Source: Nostocaceae cyanobacterium CSSed10_463m (GTDB taxonomy: Bacteria; Cyanobacteriota; Cyanobacteriia; Cyanobacteriales; Nostocaceae). Taken from it: a stretch of DNA of 6,074 bases. Of this stretch, positions 1-4,785 are shown piece after piece (position 1 is the stretch's first letter; each line of letters opens with the position of its first letter). Position numbers and translations under genes: made by a program. Under the pieces are notes generated by a model that was not told the origin of the DNA, did not search any database, and saw nothing but the letters and a program-made list of their open reading frames with translations. The DNA lies in contig PWQB01000290.1 of NCBI GenBank assembly GCA_003556955.1, positions 1 through 6,074 on the forward strand. Reading direction: 5' to 3'.

Positions 1-2
1 CC

Positions 3-242
3 ACCAGAGGACAAAAGCACTTACGAGAACTCACCGCACTCCTACCCCAAACCCGCGCCGTGATGTTGTACTTCATTAATAGAGGTGATTGTACCGAATT
101 TGCCCCTGGTGATATTACAGACCCAGTATATGGTAAACTCTTACGAAATGCGATCGCACTCGGCTTAGAAGTCCTACCTTGCCGTTTTGACATCTCACCA
201 GAAGGCATACGCTACCTAGGTTTAGCAAAACTCAAACTTTAA
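3..242 (+). CDS. sfsA: SfsA family protein (sugar fermentation stimulation protein), C-terminal part
   Basis: The reading frame is open at the left edge and supplies the last 79 residues of a protein that in this family is usually about 230-240 residues long, so roughly two thirds is missing. The visible part starts with TRGQKHLREL, the conserved SfsA core motif, then RAVMLYFINRGDC, FAPGDITDPVYGKLL and GLEVLPCRFDI, all typical of the C-terminal SfsA domain. Family knowledge: SfsA was found in E. coli as a factor stimulating maltose fermentation genes. It binds DNA and has a nuclease-like fold, but its role in cyanobacteria is not settled. The ATG at 60 is internal and not the start. A HIP1 site (150-157) lies in the gene. 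The gene runs in the same direction as the gluconate kinase gene 55 bp downstream, so co-transcription is possible. Family identity is secure; function is not. Confidence 0.88.
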   Translation, partial: TRGQKHLRELTALLPQTRAVMLYFINRGDCTEFAPGDITDPVYGKLLRNAIALGLEVLPCRFDISPEGIRYLGLAKLKL

Positions 243-249
243 CTCTCCC

Positions 250-293
250 CTCCGCGTACCTTTGCGTTAACCTTTGCGTCCCTCTGCGTTAAA
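250..293. repeat. Degenerate short tandem repeat, CTYYGCGT units
   Basis: Four copies of the 8-mer CTYYGCGT start at 250, 260, 272 and 282 (variants CTCCGCGT, CTTTGCGT, CTTTGCGT, CTCTGCGT). They form two tandem units of 22 bp (250-271 and 272-293), each with a GTTAA after its second 8-mer. The array fills most of the gap between sfsA and gntK and ends 4 bp before the chosen gntK start. I recall similar degenerate repeats between genes in Nostoc and Anabaena genomes; the copy number elsewhere cannot be seen here. Confidence 0.7.
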
Positions 294-297
294 AAAA

Positions 298-783
298 ATG
301 ATCATAATCATCATGGGTGTCTCCGGTTCCGGAAAAACCACCATCGGTAAACTACTAGCCGATGCCTTAAACTGGGAATTTAAAGACGCTGACGAATTTC
401 ACTCCATAGGTAACATCGAAAAAATGCGGCTAGGTATCCCCCTCAATGATGCCGATAGAAAACCTTGGTTAAAAGACTTGCAAACAGCGATCGCACTATG
501 GTTAGAAGAAAATACCAATATAGTCTTAGCCTGTTCCGCCCTCAAAGCTGATTATCGCCAATATTTAGTATTAGATAGCGATCGCACCAAACTAATTTAC
601 CTCCACGGCAGTTTAGATTTACTCCAACAGCGCCTTCTAGGACGGCAAAATCATTTTATGTCAGAAAAACTCCTCAACAGCCAATTAGATGCCCTTGAGG
701 AGCCAGATGATGCGATTTGTGTAGATGTTTCTGAGCCACCCCAGTTAATTGTGCAGAACCTGAAAACAGTTCTGGGGATTTAA
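298..783 (+). CDS. gntK: Gluconokinase (gluconate kinase, GntK type)
   Basis: The 161-residue cytoplasmic enzyme should phosphorylate D-gluconate with ATP to 6-phosphogluconate, an intermediate of the oxidative pentose phosphate pathway. The P-loop GVSGSGKTT is at residues 7-15. The family substrate region DADEFHSIGNIEKM is at 30-43, followed by GIPLNDADRKPWL (46-58), ACSALKADYR (78-87), RQNHFM (116-121) and LEEP (133-136). All are in the usual order, and the length is close to E. coli GntK (about 175). I chose ATG 298 because the chain then begins MIIIIMGVSG, as family members do. A TTG at 274 in frame would add eight residues encoded by the repeat array. ATG 313 is a less likely alternative. 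No clear Shine-Dalgarno precedes ATG 298. Two HIP1 sites lie inside (487, 578). The stop codon TAA at 781-783 directly abuts the stop codon of the convergent fructokinase gene. Confidence 0.93.
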   Translation: MIIIIMGVSGSGKTTIGKLLADALNWEFKDADEFHSIGNIEKMRLGIPLNDADRKPWLKDLQTAIALWLEENTNIVLACSALKADYRQYLVLDSDRTKLIYLHGSLDLLQQRLLGRQNHFMSEKLLNSQLDALEEPDDAICVDVSEPPQLIVQNLKTVLGI

Positions 784-1761
784 CTAAACTGGATGGGAAG
801 CTAGAAAAGCATCAACTTCCGCCGCAGTCGGTTGAGAAGCGATCGCACCTGGTTTAATAGTAGTTAGCGCTCCCACAGCATTAGCATAAGCAACAATGCG
901 TTTAGCAGTTTCGCCATCCTGCAAAGCTTGAATGCCATGTAGACATAGCTGGTGGGTAAATCCTGCCAAAAAACTATCCCCAGCCCCAGTTGTATCTACA
1001 ACCTCAATGGGATAAGAAGGTAAATGTCCTTCATTTTCACCCAAACAATAGGCGCAACCATGTTCACCATCTGTTACCAGCACCCCATCAATGGTGTCCA
1101 TGCGGTAAGTAATGGCTCCTGGGTCAATGGTATCAAATAGCCATTCAGCTTCTTCCTTAGAGAGTTTGAGAAAATCAACTCGCTTCCATATCTCCTGGAT
1201 TTTTTGGCGTGCAATATCTGCATCTTGCCAAAATACAGGTCGCCAGTTGATATCCAGAATAATCTTCAAGTCGTATTTTTCTGCTAAATCTAAGGCGCGG
1301 TGAACTGCCTGCTCACTTTCAGGATAAGCTAATTCTAAAGTACCCAATACCAAAAAATCAGCCTCTTGAAACAGTGACTCTGGCAATTTTTCAGCTTTTA
1401 AGCGGGTATCGGCAAATTCAGAGGTTTCATACTCACCAAATCCGGCAAAATTGCGATCGCCTGCCAAATCGCGCACCACATAAACTTGCCTCGTTGGTGC
1501 TGTAGGATGACGTTGCACCCCTGTGGTATCTACACCAACTTCTGCTAACAGCTTCACTAGTTTATTCCCTGGCTCATCTTCACCAACAGCCCCAATAAAA
1601 CCTGCGGGAGTTCCTAGTTTTACCAAAGCACAGGCTACATTCGCTGGCGCACCTCCTGGGTAAGGAGTCCAGGACTTCACCTCTTCTAGCGTTAGCCCCA
1701 GTTGGTCAGCTAAACAATCAAACAAAATTTCACCAAGGCACAAAACACGGGGATTGCTCAT
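784..1761 (-). CDS. Fructokinase, PfkB/ribokinase family carbohydrate kinase
   Basis: The 325-residue cytoplasmic protein is a PfkB-fold sugar kinase, most likely forming fructose-6-phosphate from fructose and ATP. The N-terminal PfkB signature is seen as PGGAPANVACALVKLG (35-50) with GFIGAVGEDEPG (54-65). The substrate-lid and core segment follows (RQVYVVRD, 91-98), then LDINWRPVFW (169-178) and KLSKEEAEWL (199-208). The C-terminal signature DTTGAGDSFLAGF (256-268) contains the expected catalytic base Asp262 and the GAGD anion hole. Length and motifs fit bacterial fructokinases, but 2-keto-3-deoxygluconate or other sugars cannot be excluded from motifs alone. The start ATG (1759-1761 on the complement) gives MSNPRVLCLGE, a normal family start; no strong ribosome site precedes it. 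An ATG-AAA-TGA mini-frame overlaps the start. HIP1 sites lie at 839 and 1453. Confidence 0.92.
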   Translation of the reverse strand: MSNPRVLCLGEILFDCLADQLGLTLEEVKSWTPYPGGAPANVACALVKLGTPAGFIGAVGEDEPGNKLVKLLAEVGVDTTGVQRHPTAPTRQVYVVRDLAGDRNFAGFGEYETSEFADTRLKAEKLPESLFQEADFLVLGTLELAYPESEQAVHRALDLAEKYDLKIILDINWRPVFWQDADIARQKIQEIWKRVDFLKLSKEEAEWLFDTIDPGAITYRMDTIDGVLVTDGEHGCAYCLGENEGHLPSYPIEVVDTTGAGDSFLAGFTHQLCLHGIQALQDGETAKRIVAYANAVGALTTIKPGAIASQPTAAEVDAFLASHPV

Positions 1762-2116
1762 TTCATGAATCCAGAATCTGAGATTTTCGATTTTGAGTTA
1801 GTAATTCCAGTATAAAATCTACAACAGTCTGAACTCATCTGTCGCCAGTCCTAAACTCAAAAAATATCACGTTTTGCTACTATCATCCCCAATATATCCT
1901 TCCTAATCTCAGTTTTTATGTATGTATTTTTACGCTTATATTTCATAATAAAGTATGAATAACTACTAACTCTTAGCTGACCTAACCATGAAAGGAAAAT
2001 CTAAAGAAAATCTAGTCAATTCCATACTGTCATAACTTAAAACCCCTCTCAACAAAAGAATCTTCTAGAATTAAAAGAGGATTAAGTACATATACCAAGG
2101 GAGGATAGAAATAGTT
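1762..2116. other. Divergent intergenic region between fructokinase and pedR
   Basis: This 355-bp AT-rich stretch must hold the promoters of two divergent genes. On the minus strand a TATACT hexamer (complement of 1809-1814), about 50 bp before the fructokinase start, could be a -10 box, but no good -35 box is visible. On the plus strand the clearest signal is the candidate NtcA box at 1920-1933, listed separately. TTCTAGAA at 2063-2070 is a short perfect palindrome flanked by CCTCT (2045-2049) and AGAGG (2076-2080), a possible operator or leader hairpin for pedR. I see no convincing gene here. Confidence 0.5.
1920..1933 (+). promoter_or_regulatory. Candidate NtcA box (GTA-N8-TAC)
   Basis: The sequence is GTA, then TGTATTTT, then TAC, an exact match to the palindromic consensus GTAN8TAC of the cyanobacterial nitrogen regulator NtcA. 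A hexamer TATGAA begins at 1954, 20 bp after the box. That is about the spacing seen in NtcA-activated promoters, although the hexamer misses the last T of the usual TAN3T. The site lies 183 bp before the pedR start, so a long leader would result. Such a site is expected about once or twice by chance in 6 kb, so this is only suggestive. Confidence 0.35.
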
Positions 2117-2380
2117 ATGGCTGGTGGCGAGTCTCAGACCCCTGTTAGTCTGTCAGACAGAGAATTGCAAATTATCGACTTAGTGGCCGCTGGCTTAACT
2201 AACCAAGATATTGCAGTCAAACTGGAGATTAGCAAACGCACAGTTGATAACCATATCAGCAATATTCTCACAAAAACCCAAACCGACAACCGAGTAGCTC
2301 TCGTGCGTTGGGCTTTACAGTGGGGTAAAATCTGCCTTGATGAGGTTAATTGCTGTGTCCTACCCATCAAGAACGATTAG
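2117..2380 (+). CDS. pedR: PedR-like small LuxR-type transcriptional regulator
   Basis: The 87-residue protein is almost wholly a LuxR/GerE helix-turn-helix domain with no receiver or ligand domain. LSDRELQIIDLVAAGLTNQDIA (12-33) holds the first helices. LEISKRTVDNHISNIL (36-51) is the turn and recognition helix. NRVALVRWALQWGK (58-71) forms the last helix. The tail carries Cys73, Cys79 and Cys80 (CLDEVNCC). This closely resembles Synechocystis Ssl0564 (PedR), reported as a redox-responsive regulator that interacts with thioredoxin and links photosynthetic electron transport to gene expression; a cysteine near position 80 is important there. The ATG has a good ribosome site, AAGGGAGGA at 2097-2105. 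The gene stands alone: a 199-bp gap separates it from the next gene, and a divergent promoter region lies upstream. Targets in this organism are not visible. Confidence 0.9.
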   Translation: MAGGESQTPVSLSDRELQIIDLVAAGLTNQDIAVKLEISKRTVDNHISNILTKTQTDNRVALVRWALQWGKICLDEVNCCVLPIKND

Positions 2381-2391
2381 ATTAATTGTTG

Positions 2392-2432
2392 GTGTGTACT
2401 AATTGTTCTTCTTCTCACACGTTTATTTTTTT
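2392..2432 (+). terminator. Weak possible terminator after pedR
   Basis: GTGTG (2392-2396) and CACAC (2416-2420) can form a 5-bp stem with a 19-nt loop, followed directly by GTTTATTTTTTT. The T-tract and the position just behind the pedR stop fit a terminator, but the stem is short and the loop large, so this is a tentative call. Confidence 0.25.
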
Positions 2433-2579
2433 GGTGAATCTCTAGCGTAAATTCTATTCGACATCGAAATTAAGCCACGCTCATCAGCTATCATCAACAA
2501 AAATTAGCAACAAATTCCTGCCTCAAGCGTTACATTTATAAAATCTATTTGCTCCATCAGCGAGGAGAGCATTGTTTTT

Positions 2580-3233
2580 ATGAATACTTCCGCGTCTGTT
2601 CCAGGTAGTCCATCTACCTTTGATTTTCTCAGCTTTGACTTTACCGCACCGCAACCCACACAAGATGCTGATTTACTCAAACAACTATCATTCATCCCCG
2701 GACTGAGAGAAATGATTTTGTTGAGGCAGGTTCACGCCTTAGAACACGCTACTGTTTGGGTTTTAAGTGAAACCAAGAGTGCCTATGCACCCCCAGGTAG
2801 AGCCAAAACCGTGCAGGTAGATAACGAACTCTTAGGCGGTTTATCTACAGAACAAGGATTTTATCTTTACGGTGAAGTCAACATCAGTGATTTGCGGCGG
2901 GCGGTAACACTAGGCTTAAATCGTCTCATCAATGGAGAATGGGATTTAGCTGTGCATCCTCGTTGTGGCACAAATGCATCAGTGGCCATGCTGTTAACAG
3001 CTGGACTAGTTGTAGGTGTAAATCTCTTACTACCATTTCGACCCATTGAGCAATTAATTGGTTTAGGAATAGCCGCCACCACAGCCGCCGAACTTGCACC
3101 AGATTTAGGTTCCATAGCCCAGCGCTACCTCACCACAGCTATTCCCTTTAACCTAGCAATTGAAAATATTACCCTGACTCGTGACCTTTGGGGACGACAA
3201 GGACATTTCGTAAAAGTCAGTTGGCAAGAATGA
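2580..3233 (+). CDS. Conserved cyanobacterial membrane protein of unknown function, probably DUF6391
   Basis: I recognise the 217-residue protein as likely DUF6391, a family without known function. Residues 1-35 are a polar, low-complexity N-terminus. The core carries HALEHAT (52-58), which contains an HxxEH pattern (His52, Glu55, His56), then GGLSTEQGF (86-94) and HPRCGTN (126-132). Two hydrophobic stretches follow, about 133-152 and 156-172, compatible with a membrane hairpin. The C-terminus is soluble-looking. No signal peptide is seen. The HxxEH plus His126/Cys129 could bind a metal; that is inference, not family knowledge. ATG 2580 is supported by GAGGAG at 2562-2567. The stop TGA (3231-3233) overlaps the start of the glycosyltransferase gene as ATGA, so the two are probably co-transcribed and translationally coupled. 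Confidence 0.8.
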   Translation: MNTSASVPGSPSTFDFLSFDFTAPQPTQDADLLKQLSFIPGLREMILLRQVHALEHATVWVLSETKSAYAPPGRAKTVQVDNELLGGLSTEQGFYLYGEVNISDLRRAVTLGLNRLINGEWDLAVHPRCGTNASVAMLLTAGLVVGVNLLLPFRPIEQLIGLGIAATTAAELAPDLGSIAQRYLTTAIPFNLAIENITLTRDLWGRQGHFVKVSWQE

Positions 3234-4222
3234 GAAAACTTTATTTCTTAGTTCCAGGTACTCATGGTAAATTTGCCTGCGGTGGACTTTGGGCAGAATT
3301 AAAAACCGTAAAATTGGCGCAGCAAATCTGTAGTGCTGATGTGGTAACTTATCGCCAAAGAGAAACAGACCAACTGTTTATTGATGATGTGTTGGCAGAA
3401 AAAAATTTAGATCAGGCTATTTTTGTGATTAGCTGGGGATTTGATGTAGCCAAATTAGCAGCCAAACTCAAGCAATACAATGTGATTTACCATGCCCATA
3501 GTGCAGGTTACAAGTTTCGCCTCCCAGCCAGTATTCCCATCATTACAGTTAGCCGTAACACAATGGGATATTGGGGGCAGAAATCTCCTCATTCTTTGAT
3601 TTATTATTTACCCAATCAAATTAGTAACGAATTTAAAAATTTACATCTTCAGCGCGATATTGATGTTTTAGTTCAAGCCCGAAAATCTTCTGAATATTTA
3701 ATCCAAGAATTAATTCCGGCTTTGCAGCAACAATGTCAACTAAAATTAGTTGATTCTTATATAGAAGATTTACCTGGGCTATTTAATCAGGCGAAAATTT
3801 ACCTGTATGACTCTGCCGAATATTGGGCGCAACAGCTTGTGACTGAAGGCTTTGGACTACAACCAATGGAAGCTCTTGCTTGTGGCTGTCAGGTGTTTTC
3901 TAGTGTCAATGGTGGACTATCAGATTATTTAGACCCTGGATTTAATTGCTATAAAATCGCCGGCTATTCCAAAGAGTATGATGTGCAACGTGTGATGAAG
4001 GCGCTAAAATATTCACAAACTATCGACCTACCAGAAGAGTTTTTTGCCGAGTATAGGACTGAAAATATTGTCAAGCGATTTCAAGTAATTTTGACGGAAT
4101 TAAACGATTTTTTTGATCACAAAAGCCAGCTTTCCGCGAATATTGCAGATTTAACGCCAACTCGCTTGGCAAGACTACGCATTCAGAGTATATATAGAAA
4201 AATTAAGCAGAAATACTTATGA
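3230..4222 (+). CDS. GT4-like glycosyltransferase
   Basis: The 330-residue protein looks like a GT-B fold glycosyltransferase. FACGGLWAELKTVKLAQ (15-31) is the N-terminal glycine-rich loop and first helix. IYHAHSAGYKF (86-96) and ITVSRNT (105-111) fit the acceptor domain. ARKSSEYLIQEL (150-161) begins the nucleotide-sugar domain. EGFGLQPME (206-214) is the EX7E motif, continuing into ALACGCQVFSSVNGGLSDYL, typical of GT4. It is somewhat shorter than many GT4 enzymes. Donor and acceptor cannot be read from the sequence. I chose ATG 3230 because MRKLYFLVPG begins the first beta strand and the ATG overlaps the upstream stop (ATGA). A TTG at 3188 in frame lies wholly inside the upstream gene. No Shine-Dalgarno is evident, which fits translational coupling. 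The C-terminus is basic (RIQSIYRKIKQKYL), possibly for membrane contact. Confidence 0.85.
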   Translation: MRKLYFLVPGTHGKFACGGLWAELKTVKLAQQICSADVVTYRQRETDQLFIDDVLAEKNLDQAIFVISWGFDVAKLAAKLKQYNVIYHAHSAGYKFRLPASIPIITVSRNTMGYWGQKSPHSLIYYLPNQISNEFKNLHLQRDIDVLVQARKSSEYLIQELIPALQQQCQLKLVDSYIEDLPGLFNQAKIYLYDSAEYWAQQLVTEGFGLQPMEALACGCQVFSSVNGGLSDYLDPGFNCYKIAGYSKEYDVQRVMKALKYSQTIDLPEEFFAEYRTENIVKRFQVILTELNDFFDHKSQLSANIADLTPTRLARLRIQSIYRKIKQKYL

Positions 4223-4232
4223 CTTTAATAAG

Positions 4233-4398
4233 TGATATCATGTCCGACTAAACCTTTGTCATTACGAACGTAGCGATAGCGAAGTGAAGTAATCGCAGAG
4301 TCTAGGCGATTGCGTCGTTCCACTATGGCTAACGCCACGCTACGCGAACGTTGCACTCGCAATGACATATCGTAAGTGATTTGCCGGACTTGATATGA
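4233..4398. repeat. Nested inverted-repeat element, MITE-like, Nostoc type
   Basis: The element is a set of nested inverted repeats. The outermost pair is TGATATCATGTCCG (4233-4246) against CGGACTTGATATGA (4385-4398), with two mismatches. Next is GTCATTACGAACG (4258-4270) against CACTCGCAATGAC (4354-4366), then CGTAGCG (4269-4275) against CGCTACG (4338-4344). The core hairpin is GTAATCGC (4289-4296) against GCGATTGC (4306-4313). The right arm carries an extra insert around TGGCTAACGCCACGCTACG. I recall GTCATTGCGAGCGAAGCG-type sequences as abundant intergenic repeats in Nostoc. No open frame and no clear target-site duplication are visible, so it would be non-autonomous if mobile. It starts 10 bp after the glycosyltransferase stop. 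Confidence 0.7.
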
Positions 4399-4419
4399 GG
4401 CAGGGGGATGCTAATACCC

Positions 4420-4452
4420 AGATCCCCGACTTCTCTAAGAAGTCGGGGATCT
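4420..4452. repeat. Perfect 15-bp hairpin, repeated-type palindrome
   Basis: AGATCCCCGACTTCT (4420-4434) pairs perfectly with AGAAGTCGGGGATCT (4438-4452) around the loop CTA. The stem is strong and symmetrical, but no T-tract follows on the plus strand, so it is not a classical intrinsic terminator. It may stop or protect the 3' end of the upstream transcript, or be a REP-like palindrome; I recall this GATCCCCGACTT palindrome as a frequent intergenic sequence in Nostoc and Anabaena genomes. It lies 21 bp beyond the nested inverted-repeat element. Confidence 0.75.
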
Positions 4453-4785
4453 ATATCGTCAGAAAAAGCCCAGGTCTAATCATTAGATTTATTTATGTTT
4501 AAAAACTAACCGAAAATTATTTTTTATTAAATAAGTGTTCTAGGATACAATTGCCATGAATTAAACTGTTCTAAATTGTCACTTTGTCTCAAACTTAATC
4601 TGAACTACCTTCTGAATTATCGACTTATATAAGTTATATTTAATTCTGCCCACTAAACGGCTGTTACTAAAACTGTAACCGTCCAAATTGTTGAGTCATT
4701 TAAATGCAATAGTAAACAATCGAAACATTATTTAGCGTCAATTGTGTATAGACAGCTAAAAAATTTGGGCAAACGAGGTAGCAGA
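4453..4785. other. AT-rich leader and promoter region of the serpin gene
   Basis: These 333 bp contain no credible gene. Visible items are TCTAAT-C-ATTAGA (4475-4487), the perfect 12-bp palindrome ACTTATATAAGT (4623-4634), and GTTAC/GTAAC (4663-4667 and 4675-4679), which also read as near-identical direct copies CTGTTAC and CTGTAAC. A possible -10 box, TATAGA at 4747-4752, lies 33 bp before the serpin start, but no convincing -35 box is placed before it, so the promoter cannot be fixed. Confidence 0.4.
4775..4779 (+). promoter_or_regulatory. Ribosome binding site of the serpin gene
   Basis: GAGGT lies 6 bp before ATG 4786 and supports this start over the in-frame GTG codons at 4810 and 4843, which would shorten the signal region. 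Confidence 0.7.

Noticed and set aside
274..297. TTG start for gluconokinase, eight residues upstream
   Set aside because: The added residues come from the CTYYGCGT repeat array and do not resemble the family; ATG 298 gives the normal N-terminus.
1112..1303. Plus-strand open frame of 63 codons
   Set aside because: It lies wholly opposite the well-supported fructokinase gene and its translation shows no family features.
1793..1816. TTGAGT and TATAAA as a plus-strand promoter
   Set aside because: The spacer is only 12 bp, well short of the usual 16-18.
1988..2035. Small open frame of 15 codons (MKGKSKENLVNSILS) before pedR
   Set aside because: There is no ribosome site before its ATG, and so short a frame is common by chance in AT-rich DNA.
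2134..2370. Minus-strand open frame of 78 codons opposite pedR
   Set aside because: It is a shadow of the conserved pedR coding sequence, with no ribosome site and no recognisable domain.
2504..2695. Minus-strand open frame of 63 codons before the DUF6391-like gene
   Set aside because: It overlaps the ribosome site and first codons of that gene and its product is unlike any family I know.
2867..3115. Minus-strand open frame of 82 codons
   Set aside because: It is contained in the DUF6391-like gene on the other strand and has no independent support.
3188..3229. TTG start for the glycosyltransferase, 14 residues upstream
   Set aside because: It lies inside the upstream gene, and the family-like chain begins at ATG 3230, which forms an ATGA overlap.
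4258..4366. CRISPR-like or tRNA-like structure in the inverted-repeat region
   Set aside because: The repeats are inverted and nested rather than regularly spaced direct copies, and no cloverleaf or conserved T-loop sequence is visible.
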